Origin: Apteryx mantelli
Lineage: Eukaryota; Chordata; Aves; Apterygiformes; Apterygidae
Direction of reading: 5' to 3'
Length of the DNA: 64,000 bases
Assembly: GCF_036417845.1 (NCBI RefSeq)
Contig: NC_090012.1
Location: forward strand, 1,054,001-1,118,000
This document shows positions 52,801-63,781 of the stretch, in pieces; the stretch's first letter is position 1; every line of letters starts with the position of its first letter. Made by a program: the position numbers and the translations under genes. Below the pieces are notes generated by a model, which saw nothing but the letters and a program-made list of their open reading frames with translations, had not been told where the DNA came from and searched no databases.

Positions 52801-55325
52801 ATTTCTGATGGGAAACATTCCCATCCATACCTGCTTTTGTATTTTTTGCAGCAAGTTTGTTGGATACAGTGACAGAGATTTTGGATGTGCTGGTATCAGG
52901 CCTTCGGACAGGGGTAGCAGGTGGTGAGTCTCTGCTCAAGCTGTTAGCAATCATACGGGTAGCAGCTGAAGGGCAAGGACAGTGAGTTGAGGAAGATCAG
53001 GATGTACCAGGCCCACAGATATATTAACAGCAGGGCTCTTGTTCTTCCTACCGGCGTCTTAAACCTACGGTGGCTACGGTCAGTGCAACAAGGAGAGAGC
53101 ATCCATCTGTCAGGTAAATAAACGAATCAGCTCTTCCCTGAGCAATGCTCTGATCCCATGGAAGGCAGCCATCAATTATACGGAGCCATGTGTAAAATAA
53201 CTCATCTAGCTTGTATTTATCGGGCAATGGATTTCACTCCCCAGAAATCCTCCGCGACCTCCGGCCAGCCCGCACTCACCGCTGTTGGCGTTCCGGCGCA
53301 GATCAGCCTGCACGCTCGGTGGGCTGGGGCATATCGATTCAGTAGCTGCCTTGCACATCTCCTACAGAAAACAACACAGATTTCTCCTGAAGCAGGAGAA
53401 AGCAAGGATCCTCGTTGCAGCTGGCAGTGTGCAGGCAAAACTCTGAAGCAAGGTAAGTTGGGTAGGCTCAGTTAAGAGCCACTGTGGCTGCTGATCAGGA
53501 CGGTTCTCCACTGCACTGCACCACGAGGCTATGATACCATCTCCACACTTACAGCAAACATCCCGCCATCAGTCTGTCCACCAAAAAGGCAATTTTAACT
53601 TATTTTCTGGCCCACAAGCAATCCGTACTCTCTAGCACACTCCAGAGCTACACCCCCTTCTCCCTCCCAGGAAGGGAGTGGCACTACCCAAACAAATACA
53701 AGTGATTCACAGGCCAGTGCTGCCTGAGAGCGCACAGTACCTGTCTGTAAACGACTTTGGCGTGTTTGAGGATAGCAATGATGTCCCCCACTATCGTAAT
53801 GCCCAGCTCGTTCATGATCTCTTTGTTCAGGTCCATCAGCATGTTCTTCTGGATTCTGCAGAGAAGAAATAACGTAGCAAGTGGCTCAGCAGCAGGGGAC
53901 AATTCCCTGCACATACTCTAATTCCTTACATTATAGGAGCTCAAATTAATTGAGCCTCAAGCAAGCTGTAGGATCATATCCCCAGCCTGGGACAGAACGC
54001 AGTAGCTGTTACAGAAAGAAACAGTGCTGATAATGAAAAAGAAACTTGGACCAGATTCATAATTGACCTAACTAATTAAGCAGACTGGAAAGAGGCCAGG
54101 ATGCTTGGGTTAACCCTCTCCCTCCCCTCATCATGGGATCCATAATAGCCAAAAAGCCCAGGAATTTGAGTGCTGGAACTCATAACTAGAAGTACTCTGT
54201 GTCACCTCGCTGCCTGATCGGTGAATGCTGCCAAGGGCCTGGCGAGGGCATCCCGCAGCTTCCCAGTGGGAAGCTGTCACCGAAAAGAGGCTGTCACCTA
54301 CATGAGGCTGCAGGATCAGGGCCTGGATCCCTACAGACCAGTTTAAATTAGTGCAGCAAAAGGCAGAGCGAGCCTCTGTGCTGGCAGGCTCGTCTCCCCC
54401 GCCACAGAGGAACCTCCTGCTCTGCAGAGGGACATGCGGCGCCTCAGTTCACTCCGGCGAGAACATCCTGTTATTTACTATTCCCAAAGCAACGAGAAAG
54501 TGTTGCCTGTTCACAATCTCACCTGTTATCTACAAACATAACTGCATAGTTGACGGCAGGGCCTGGAGGAATCCCAGCTTCCTTGAAAAACTGAATCCAT
54601 TCTGATGTAGCTGAAAAATGCAACAGACAGAGAAAAAAAATCAGAGGATGTCAACAGCAGCCTGCCGCAAAGCCCTCTGAACGGGCACAGGTTTGGCACG
54701 GGCCGGCCGCCCTGCACAAACCCTTCCTGCCCACGGGTACAGGTGGGCAGGGCTGTTTTCTCAGCAGCCTGGAACACAGGCAGGAGAAAAACCTACACCA
54801 GAGCAGCACTGGATTTCTGGCTGGTGAGGCCAGACTGCAGCACCAGCAGTGCGTGAGAGCGGAAAGAAATTCAAAGTCAAAGCACAAACTCTGTACGACC
54901 CAGCCCAGCTTTCAGGAGACCCACAGCGGACCCTGAGCACGTGGCAGTCCTGCGATGCAGTCACAGCTTTATTTGTGGATTTTCCAGGCTTTGGGAGTTT
55001 CAGTTATGCTCATCATATCTCTCTGGTATCCTTTTTTTGTGGTTTGGCACACACACTCCCAGAAGCTCATTCCAAACATTTGCAGCTGCTGTCACACATC
55101 TACAACAAGGCTGATTAACCTGATCGCTCAGGCACCAGGAGCAAAATTGATCACAGGGGGGAAAAAGATCATCTTACAGACAAAAATTTGCTCTTTGAGT
55201 GTCTTTACACCATAGTTATCATTTTACTAGGACTTCCACTCACATGGAAAAGGGGTGGGGCAGTGCCACATTCACAGAGATTAAAATATCACCCCTTCAC
55301 ACTTACCCATAGTAACTGACACCAT
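49815..55325 (-). CDS. C19orf47: C19orf47 orthologue (uncharacterised nuclear protein)
   Basis: Coding exons in transcript order: 55325-55307, 54610-54523, 53855-53741, 53361-53280, 52965-52831, 52402-52271, 51693-51623, 50321-49815. Junctions and phases agree, giving 382 aa against about 422 in human. The N-terminus (MVSVTMATSEWIQFFKEAG, NYAVMFVDNRIQKNM, DLNKEIMNELGITIVGDIIA) forms the conserved SAM-like helical domain. It is followed by a Ser/Thr-rich stretch (RRPDTSTSKISVTVSNKLAA), a basic KRRR nuclear-localisation-like cluster, GKYIINMPKGTTPRTKKILE, and two related RTSVFDRLG / GVFSRLG motifs. The C-terminus ends in SVFKRLGKK. The molecular function is unknown. The start ATG matches the human N-terminus. 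A 5' UTR exon part begins at about 55381 and a CpG-island first exon is predicted near 56472-56570. Confidence 0.94.
50765..50885 (-). repeat. MIR-type SINE relic
   Basis: In intron 7 of C19orf47, ACAGACAGGGAAATGATTTG, CAGGGGTCAGGAGCCACC and CAGACCAGCGCTTTCCCACA line up in order with the reverse complement of the ancient MIR core (the GAAATGACTTGCCCAAGGTC region and the CCAGTGCTCT-like end). It is strongly diverged and was recognised by eye only. Confidence 0.5.
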
Positions 55326-55399
55326 TATGGAAAATCCAGAAGGACCCGCACAAGGGTCTAGGTCTCACTTCCGAAAAAAGCCTGCAATGAAGTAACACG

Positions 55400-56640
55400 T
55401 TATAAAGGCAACTGCGCTCTAGCAGTGACGTCGGCAAAATGCCAGTCCTGGGCTTCATGCAACAAGAATAGCCCGTCGGAAAGTCTCAGGACCTCGCGGC
55501 ACAACCCCTCTGACGCAGTAACGGACAACCGTCAGTCACCGCTCTCCTGCACCCCTCCACATTCGATCGCTGCTGTTCACGGAGGGCTACGGCTCCTCCA
55601 AAGAGAAACAACCGCAGCCTCGTGGAGACCCTGATTTGTGACAGCCCCCTGCCCCCATGGCACAGTCCCTATCACCGACTTGCCCAGATTTCAGCCCCAT
55701 CCTCACACTCTCCCCAGAGTCGCAGTTCGGCGCAAGCATCTCCCCGGCCGCGTGTGACTGTGCGCCCATGGGACGAACCGGAGGGGACGCGCTGCCTGCA
55801 GCAGGCAGCCGGGCCCTGGTAAGGCCAGGCGGTGCCGGGACATTTATCTGGCGGACCAGAGGGTGCCTGCCCGGGGGAAGGGGAGAGCAGCAGCCCTGGG
55901 GGCCCTCCCTCGTCTGGAGGCCCCAGGACTAAGAGCCGGGACCGAGACGCAGCGCCCCGGCTCCACTCGCGGCTCCTCGGACCCTGCAGGCTCCCTCGGA
56001 GGCCCCAGTGCTCCATGCAGCCCCGGGGGGCTGCTCTCACCCCCAGCCCCTTCCCTGCTCCATCTCCACGCCAGCCCCTAACCCGCCAGCCCAGCACAGC
56101 TGCCCCCCTTCCTGACCCACATCCCCTTTTGTCCTCTACTGCCCCCTCCTCCTGCCCCACAACTCTCCCCTCCCCTTACTGCCTCCTCCTCCTGCCCCAC
56201 AACCCTCCCCTCTCCATACTGCCCCCTCCTCCTGCCCCACAACCCTCCCCTCTCCATACTGCCCCCTCCTCCTGCCCCACAACCCTCCCCTCTCCATACT
56301 GCCCCCTCCTCCTGCCCCACAACCCTCCCCTCACTGCCCCCTCCTCCTGCCCCACACTCCTCCCCTCCCCTTACTGCCCCCTCCTCCTGCCCCACAACCC
56401 TCCCCTCTCCTTACTGCCCCCTCCTCCTGCCCCCAATCCTCCCCTCCCCGTACTGTCCCCCCCCCCGTCACCTCTCGGCTCCCGCCGCGCCCCATCGCCG
56501 CTCTTCCAGCCCCCGGGGCAGGCCCAACCGGAAGGACTAGCCACGGAGTGCCGGAAGTGACCTCGCCGGCCAGCCCAGCCCGCCGCCAGCCTCGCGCCGG
56601 CGCGGAGGCCCCTCTAGGCGGCCGAGTTGGGGCGGGGGGG
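55400..56640 (-). promoter_or_regulatory. C19orf47 5' region and CpG-island promoter
   Basis: A minus-strand non-coding exon is predicted to end at 56472 (donor GAG|GTGACG). Around 56540-56570 the plus strand has two ETS-type sites (CCGGAAGGAC and GCCGGAAGTGAC), typical of housekeeping promoters. The predicted exon holds an upstream ATG (GGCGATGGGGCG). Between it and the first coding exon lie GC-rich intron DNA and a tandem array. Confidence 0.45.
56137..56455. repeat. 40-bp C-rich minisatellite
   Basis: About eight copies of a 40-bp unit containing CTGCCCCCTCCTCCTGCCCC and ACAACCCTCCCCTC. Three central copies (starting at 56201, 56241 and 56281) are essentially identical in period and sequence. 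Confidence 0.92.
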
Positions 56641-56744
56641 TGGGGGTGGAAAGGCAGGGAGAACCATAGAGCGCTGGCGGACCGCGCGCGCCCCCGCTGG
56701 CGGCTCCGGAAACAGCCGCTTCCCCCCCCCCCCCCGAAACAGGG

Positions 56745-57215
56745 TCCTGAACGTGTCCCTGATCCTAAATATGGCCCTAAACACAGCCGTGGCCTGAAAC
56801 ACAGCCCTAAACAGGGTCCTGGCCCTAAATACAGCCCGAAACAGGGCCCTAAACATGGTCCTAAACATGGTCCTGATCCTAAACACGGCCCTGGCCTGAA
56901 TCACATCCCTAAACACAGCCCTGATCCTGGCCCTGACCCTAAACACAGTCCTAAACATGGTCCTGAATCTGTCCCTGATCCTAAACATGGCCCTAAACAT
57001 GTCCCTGACCCTAAACATGACCCTAAACATGTACCTGACCCTAAACATGGCCCTAAACATGGCCCTGGCCTGAAACATGGTCCTAAATGTGGTCCTGACC
57101 CTAAACATGGTCCTAAACATAATTCTGACCCTAAACATGGCCCTGATCCTAAACAGGTCCTAAACAGGTCCTAAACATATCCCTGACCCTAAACATGCCC
57201 CTGGCCCTAAACACA
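56745..57215. repeat. Telomere-like CCTAAACATGG minisatellite upstream of PLD3
   Basis: Units of about 12 and 18 bp alternate as CCTAAACATGGC and CCTGACCCTAAACA. The array leaves the plus strand open as repeated PKHGPD-like peptides and the minus strand open as MFRxRxMFRT-like peptides, as expected of a period divisible by three. Nothing suggests it is translated. Confidence 0.9.
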
Positions 57216-57229
57216 GCCCAGACCCCCGG

Positions 57230-58148
57230 CCGGGGAAGGGGGCAGCCCCAGACCAGCGGAGCACGGTCACCCCAGCCCTGGGGCAAACCCCAGCCCGAAA
57301 CACGACCCCGACCCTCATCCCAAATCCGGCCCTCACTCAGCCCCAGTGCATATGGGAGTGGAAGAGGAAGGGCTGGATTTCGGAGCCCCCCCGGCTCCGG
57401 GGGCTGCGGGAGGATCCCGCCCGCACGGCCGCCCCGCATCCCCCCCTCCCCGTCCGCATCCCCGCGTTCCGGACCGCGGCATCGCCGCCGCCGCCGGAAA
57501 CCAGGCTCCACCTCCGGGAGCAGAAGCGGCCGCCGAGCCTCCTCCCCGGTCCCCAGGGCCGCCGCGGACGCGGGGACCCGGCCAGGGCTCGGTGGGGCCG
57601 GTAGGAGCCGGAGCGCCGGAGCCGCCGGCCTCCCCCGGGCAGGCGGCCGCCCCCGCGGGGAGCGACGCCGTGGCGTATCGCCACCCGGGCCCGGCACGGC
57701 CGCCCCGAGCCCGAGCGGGGAGGGAGCGGGAGGCTGCTCCGGGTGTTTTCCCAGCAAGCTGCAATCGCTGCTGCAAGGAAACTTCCCCTCCCCGCGCTCC
57801 CGGAGTCATCAACACTGGCAGGGGCACGTGAGCGCGGTGGCCCCGTGAGTCAGGCGCTTGTGCAACGCATTGCACGCGCGGCGCCGGCCAGGCAGCGTCC
57901 GTCCCCCAGGCCGGGCCTGGGAGCCGCGGCGTGGGTGGGCGGACGGACGGACGGGACAAACTCCGAGCGGGAGAGCCGATCCAGCCTCGCGCTCCCCGGC
58001 AAGCGGGAGGTCGTACAAGGTCTGCCCAGCCGGTACCGATGCCGATGCCGCGGGATCGATAAGGCACCGCGCCGGCACGGGGGCGTCGCAGGCCCCTGCG
58101 CGTCGCTCGCTGGCGCTGCAGGAAAAACCGCGTTTGCTTTTTTCCCAG
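57230..58148 (+). promoter_or_regulatory. PLD3: PLD3 promoter and 5' UTR region
   Basis: CpG-island DNA from about 57380 to 58140. It holds an E-box CACGTG at 57825-57830 and an AP-1-like TGAGTCA at 57846-57852. Candidate 5' UTR donors are GTGAGCG at 57828 and GTGAGTC at 57845. The acceptor TTTTTTCCCAG ends at 58148, directly before the first coding exon. Confidence 0.5.
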
Positions 58149-58194
58149 GCGTGCAGCGCCGGCGCCCCGGGCTCCCCTCCACCCTTCAGCAGCG

Positions 58195-61100
58195 ATGAAG
58201 CCGTACGTGGCCTACGAGCAGGTACGGTGCAGGCGTCGAGCCCACCTCTCCGTGCCCATTCCCTGCCAGGCCGGGGCGTCCCGCAGCCCCCCCGCCCCGG
58301 GCAGACCCCGCTGGGGGGCTGCAGGGAGAAACAGGCGGCAGTTTTGGCCGGGGACTGTTGGTGTCTCGTTGTGGGATTTGCAAACGTCAGGCAAAACCTG
58401 CAGCCAGCGGCACCCGGCCGGGAACGGGGTCAGGATCCCGCGGGCCAGCTCGGACCCCCCTGACCCACTCTGTCCCCTCCGCAGCTGGACCCACTGGAGA
58501 AGCCAGAGGAGCCGCCGGCGCCCCACCAGCCCAGCCGGTTCGTGCAGAAGGTAAATCCCCTCGAGGTGCCGGGCCGGGAATGGCAGTGCCGCGCGGCGGC
58601 CGTGCTTGTCCTAGGCACGCTCCGGTTGCGGGAGCAGTTGTACAACTACCAGTTGCCCCGAGCCGGGGCTGAATTCGCTGCCGGCCGGATTCGGGGCCGT
58701 CCTCCTCCTCCTCCCCAGCTGCTCTCCCTGGCGCACCGAGCCTCTCGTGTGATCTTCCCCCTGCAAAGTGGGGTGCAGGTGGCCGGCAGCAGCCGAACAT
58801 GGAGCCGTCGTCCCCCAGATCCCCCAGTGCAAGAACGAGGGGGTCTCGGCCAGCGGGAGGTGGGTTTAAAGCCAACAAAGGCAATTTTTTTCTTCCCTGC
58901 ACGCTGACACTCCTCTCTCCAGTATTCCCGCTGCGTGTTGCTGGCCGGCATCCTCGTCGCCATCTTCTCCTGCCTGTTCTTCATCCACCTCTTCAATGTG
59001 TGGTCGGGTTCAGCCCCTCCGGGAGGCAGAAGCGATGCCCACGGCGCAGGCGGCCCCTGCAGCGACCCGTGCCGGTGAGCGAGACGAGCACTGGCTCTTC
59101 CACACTTCCCCAACACCCTCCATGTCCCGGCCCGCACTGCTGCACTGCGCCCGCCCAAGACAAGCCCTGGCGGGGCCCTGCGCCGTGTGCCACGGCTTGG
59201 GCGCAGGGCTGCAACCGTTTGCACTGAGCCATGGTTGCATTGAGCTGCCATTGCATCGAGCTATCATTGCAATGAGCTATCGTTGCATCCAGCTATCATT
59301 GCATCCAGCTATCGTTGCATCGAGCTATCACTGCATTGATCTATTGTTGCATTGAGCTGCTGTCTGTGCTTTCCTCACCAGGATCGTGCTCGTCGAGAGC
59401 ATCCCTGAGGGGATGACGTACGGCGGTAAAGGGCCCATGAACCCCTCCACATTCGACACGTGGATGAGCCTCATCGGGAGCGCCAAGCACAGCCTGGATA
59501 TCGCAGCCTTCTACTGGACCATGACCAACGAGGACACGCACACGCAGGAGCCCTCCGCCGCCCAGGTACAGACCGGCACCACCTTACGGCGTCCTCTTGG
59601 CCGGAGCTGGCCCCAGGGCAGGGCTCGGCCGGCCAAGCTCACGCCAGCGACGCCGCGATTTGCATGACGCCAGCCAGCCCTGCGCCAGCCCAGCCTGCGC
59701 AGCCTCCTCTGATATAATTGGTATATCATATGCAAAGGCCCGTGAGCAAGGCAGAAGGCTCGCACCCAGCCCCGGCTCTTCGTGCATGCCCATCTCAAAC
59801 GGCAGGCCCTGTCTTCGAATGTCCCTGGGGTTTTTAACCACTTCCTCTTTTTTTCTGCTTTCCAACCAGGGCAAGCAAATCCTGGAGGAACTGCTGAAGT
59901 TACCCCAGAGCGGCGTCTCCGTGCGAGTCGCAGTCAACACCCCTTCCTCCAAGTCGCCCCTGCACGATCTCCAGGCGCTGGAGCAGAGCGGTGAGCAACA
60001 GGGGAGCCGGCACGATGCCGGCACGGGGGGGAAACCCGGGGGCACCCGCAGAGCCGGGGGGACGTGGCCAGCGCAGGAGATCTGTTGTCTGGCCCTGCAG
60101 GGGCTGCGGTGCGGGAGGTCGACATGCCCCGGCTCACCAGCGGCGTGCTGCACACCAAGTTCTGGATCGTCGACAGCACCCACCTCTACATCGGCAGCGC
60201 CAACATGGACTGGCGGTCCCTGACCCAGGTGAGCGCAAGGGCCCCGATTTAACGTACTGAACCCCGGCTCGGGGAGGATGCTACGGGGCCGGATCATGGC
60301 CACGAAACACGTCCAGGAAGCGGAAAAGAGCCCTGCTCCCTGGAGCACCTTTGCCCCTTCCCCGGCCCCGGAGAGAGGAGGGAATTGCTGCGGTGCCGGG
60401 ACCCTCCTTTGGCAGCACAGACCCGCAGTCACGATTGCTGCTGGATCCCACCGTGGGGTAAAACACCCCCAACAGCGGGCACAGGGTCGGTCGCGCAAAC
60501 CTGCCTTGTCCGGCGCCGTGACGGAGCCGCGGTCCCGCTCGCGCAGGTGAAGGAGCTGGGCACGGCCGTCTACAACTGCAGCTGCCTGGCCCGGGACCTG
60601 AGCAAGATGTTCGAAGCCTACTGGGCGCTGGGTCTTCCCGACGCCTCCATCCCAGTGCCGTGGCCAGCCAACTACTCCACCACCTTCAACATGGAGACGC
60701 CGCTGGAGCTGAGGCTCAACGAGACAGGAGCTGGTGTCTACTTCTCGGTAAGCCCCTGTGCGCCGGCTCCCTGCGCCGCTCCCTGCCTCCTGCAGCGGTG
60801 TTGCAGGGGATTCAGGTACCCACCGCGGAGCCGGAGCCCCAGCGGGGTGCGTAAACCCTCTGCACCATCCTGCAGAGCGCCCCGCCGGCCCTCTGCGCCC
60901 CGGGGCGGACCGAGGACCTCCGCGCCCTCCTCAGCGTCATCGACGCCGCCGAGGAGTTCGTGTACATCGCGGTGATGAGCTACCTGCCCACCATGGAGTT
61001 CTCGCACCCCCAGAGGTACGGCTGTGCTCGGCACGGCCCCGGCACAGCCCCGGCCCGGGCTGCTCCCTCGGCACGCCACGCTGCCTGCCCGAACCCCACT

Positions 61101-62546
61101 GTGACCCTGACCCTAACGCTAACCTGGACCCTGGCCCTCACCGTGAGCATGGCCCTAACCCTCATCCTGACCCTAACACTAACCTGGACCCTAACACTAA
61201 CCTGGACCCTCACCCTCATCCTGATGCTAACCCTGCCCCTAACTCTAACCTGTCTCTACCCCTAATTCTAACCTGAACCCTGACCCTAAACCTCACCCTG
61301 GCTCTAACCTGAACCCTAACCCTGATCATGACCCTAACCCTAATCCTGATGCTGACCCTGAACATGACCCTAACTCTAACCTGAACCCTGACCCTAACCC
61401 TGAACATGACCCTAGCCCCAATCCTGATGCTAACCCTGACCCTAACGCTAACCTGCACCCTGACCCTAGCCCTAATCCTGATGCTAACTGTACCCCTAAC
61501 TCTGAGCCCGACCCTCTGCCTGCAGCAGCTGCCGAGGCCGAGCGCAGCGCCCGCGGGTCGGTGCTCCTGGGCGCCCCGCAGCAGCCCCACGGGCAGGCTC
61601 GCTCCCTGCTGCGCCCTGCGCTCCAAACCAGGCCACTCTTCCAAACCCGACGGGCGAAACTGCTCTTTTGGCAGCTGCACGACCCCCCCCCCAGCCAGCT
61701 GCTCTCCAGCCCCCTGGAGGTAACGGTGGCCCCGGCGGGTGAGGCAGCGCGGTTTCTCTCCCCAGGTTTTGGCCAGTGATTGATAACCACCTGCGGAAAG
61801 CGGTCTACGAGCGCAAAGTGCAGGTCCGGCTGCTGGTGGGCTGCTGGCGGCACAGCAAGGCGGCGATGTTCCCCTTCCTGAAGTCCCTGGCCGCCGTCGC
61901 CGACAACAAGACGCACTACAGCATGGAGGTGGTGGGTACCGCGCCATGGGCGCCCACGGGGACGGCACGGCACGGCCGCCTCGTCTGGCGCTCCCCTGAG
62001 CCGGGGACCGAGCCGGTGGCCTCTGCTCACCCTGGGCAGGTTGTTCCCGTGGCCGATGGTCTCTTTCCATCCTGCAGAGACTCTTCACGGTGCCGGCGAG
62101 CGCAGCCCAGGCCAGGATCCCCTACGCCCGGGTGACCCACAACAAGTACATGGTCACGGAGAAGGTGGCCTACATCGGTGAGTACGGCACCAGCGTGCGG
62201 CACCAGCACGCGGCACCCAGCGTGCAGCACGCGTGCATCGGAGATCCCCACCAGCACCGCGCAGCTGCCGGCGCCTCTGCGTCTCGTCCCCCTAAATAAA
62301 CCTGCTGCTGGTGGCGGTGGCTCTTCCCTCCCGGTTCTCTCCGCAGGGACGTCCAACTGGTCAGGGGACTACTTTGTCCGGACGGCGGGATCGGCCCTCG
62401 TCGTGAACGAGTCAGGGGGCCGCGCCGGCGGGACGGCCACCGTCCGGGGGCAGCTGCAGGCGGTGTTCGAGCGGGACTGGAGCTCCCCGTACAGCGCGGA
62501 CATCGATGACGTGGAGCAGTGGCAGCGCATGTGCAGCTTCCACTAG
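58195..62546 (+). CDS. PLD3: 5'-3' exonuclease PLD3 (phospholipase D family member 3)
   Basis: Type II membrane glycoprotein of the endolysosome, known in mammals to degrade single-stranded nucleic acid and limit TLR9 signalling. Coding exons: 58195-58221, 58485-58550, 58923-59074, 59382-59565, 59870-59990, 60101-60228, 60547-60747, 60876-61015, 61766-61931, 62078-62177, 62347-62546. Phases agree and give 494 aa against 490 in human. A short cytosolic tail ([20 protein letters not shown]) precedes one transmembrane helix ([20 protein letters not shown]). Two HKD motifs follow: HTKFWIVD...GSANMDW with His201/Lys203, and HNKYMVTE...GTSNWSGDY with His416/Lys418, both in register with human. As in the family, the second motif has Glu in place of Asp. 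N-glycosylation sequons such as NCS and NYST are present. Intron 3 and intron 8 carry tandem repeats. The product looks fully functional. Confidence 0.97.
59222..59360. repeat. 17-bp tandem repeat in PLD3 intron 3
   Basis: About eight units of the form GAGCTATCGTTGCATC or GAGCTATCATTGCAT lie immediately before the exon 4 acceptor tract. Confidence 0.88.
61090..61505. repeat. Telomere-like CCCTAACCC array in PLD3 intron 8
   Basis: Interspersed CCCTAA, CCCTGA and AACCTGG hexamer-like units (for example GACCCTAACCCTAATCCTGA) fill most of the intron between 61015 and 61766. They resemble degenerate interstitial telomeric repeat but vary in period. Confidence 0.88.
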
Positions 62547-63350
62547 GCGCCGGTGCCCTGCCGCGGCCGCGGAGAACCGGCATCGCGCCTGGCCCCCCGC
62601 GGCTCAGACGCCCCGTCACGTCCTCAAGCTCCACCAGCGCCGCAGAGGCACCGAGTCCCGGTGGCGTCGGGGATGCAGGATGCTCCACGTCCCTTCCCAC
62701 TGCCGAGCGGGCGTGAGCTGCTTTTCCTCCATCAAATACATCGTTCCCTCTGTTCTGGGACAAACCTTAATTATCCCCACGCACCGCAAGGGGTTTCCAC
62801 AGCTGGGTGCCGGCCACTAGCACGGGTCCACGCGTTATATTCGTTCAGTGAGCGCTGGTTCTGCAGTGTGTGGATGCACAGACTCACAAGGACCCGCCGG
62901 GGCGAAGCTCAAAGCTTCGCAGCGGGTGCCAGCGGCAGAGGTGCCGGTCACAGCTCCGCGGGGTCCGGCCGCCCTGTTTTGTGCAGGAAAGCGCCATGTG
63001 TCGCTCTCCAATTTAGAGCGCTTTCTTTGTGGGTACAGAACAATTTTTCTGGACGTTTGCCAACATAGCTGTTAGTCCATGAGTTAAAATTAAATGGGGA
63101 GTCTCGTAAGCCGTGCAGCGTCCGGGTCTGCCGTGCCGCCCCCACGCCGGCTGTGTGCGCCGAGCACACGCCACGCGCTTGTCCCGCCGGAAAGCACCCG
63201 GCCCCGCACTCAACACCGTCCCGAGCCGCTCTCCGGCACTGGGAACAGCCCTGAGGGCCCCCACCGCCCCATCCAGCCCTCCCTCGTGCCACGGTCCCGG
63301 TTCCCGCCTGGCAAGGAGGCACACGACATGCTGGGCCATTGGCAAACGGT
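62547..63350 (+). other. PLD3: PLD3 3' UTR and intergenic DNA
   Basis: No further gene is visible. The only plausible plus-strand poly(A) signal is ATTAAA at 63089-63094, about 545 bases past the stop, which would set the PLD3 3' end near 63110. Confidence 0.45.
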
Positions 63351-63354
63351 TTAT
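63349..63354 (-). terminator. Poly(A) signal of the right-edge gene
   Basis: GTTTATTGG on the plus strand reads CCAATAAAC on the minus strand, roughly 250 bases past the stop at 63605. Confidence 0.5.
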
Positions 63355-63604
63355 TGGGGGGCACTGGAAAAAGCTGGTGCCCGGAGCAGCCGGCGCACCT
63401 TGTCCGTGCGCCCGTGGCTGCGCTCCCCCCTGTCGATGCGGAGTGGGTTGCCCGCCTGGGTGACCCCGGAGCCCAGCTCGGGGCCGCTGAGCAACAGAGG
63501 TTGCACGTGGGCGAGGAAGAGGAAGGTCTTTCAAGCACGGAGGCCGGTGCAGGCTCTAATCGCTCGGCTCCCGGGGCGCCTGCCGGCAGGGTCCCCGCAG
63601 CGGC

Positions 63605-63781
63605 TCAGCGCTGGCCGGCCACGTGCTGCAGGTAGCGCGGGTGCCGGCTCTGCGCGTAGTGGAGCCCGCCGTGCCCGGCGGGGCGCTCCGAGCCCCGCTC
63701 CCGCAGCCAGTCCTCGGGGCCCAGCCACGCGCCGGCGCCGGGCCGCTGGGGCTCGGGCGCGCGCCACTCGGCCAGAGGTCT
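63605..63781 (-). CDS. Last exon of an unidentified minus-strand gene
   Basis: A good acceptor (TTTTCTCGCCCGCAG) at 63782 opens a 58-codon frame, RPLAEWRAPEPQ, then WLGPEDWLRERGSERPAGHG, GLHYAQSRHPRYLQHVAGQR, then TGA at 63605-63607. The Trp/Tyr/His-rich, basic composition looks coding. Upstream exons lie off the right edge. I do not recognise the family. By conserved order the next gene after PLD3 in mammals is HIPK4, but no kinase motif is visible, so that is only a positional guess. Confidence 0.4.
   Translation of the reverse strand, partial: RPLAEWRAPEPQRPGAGAWLGPEDWLRERGSERPAGHGGLHYAQSRHPRYLQHVAGQR

Noticed and set aside
56548-57174. Long plus-strand ORF with PKHGPDPKHGP-type repeats
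   Set aside because: It is the translation of a minisatellite. The opposite strand is equally open, and no start context, splice structure or conserved non-repeat part supports a protein.
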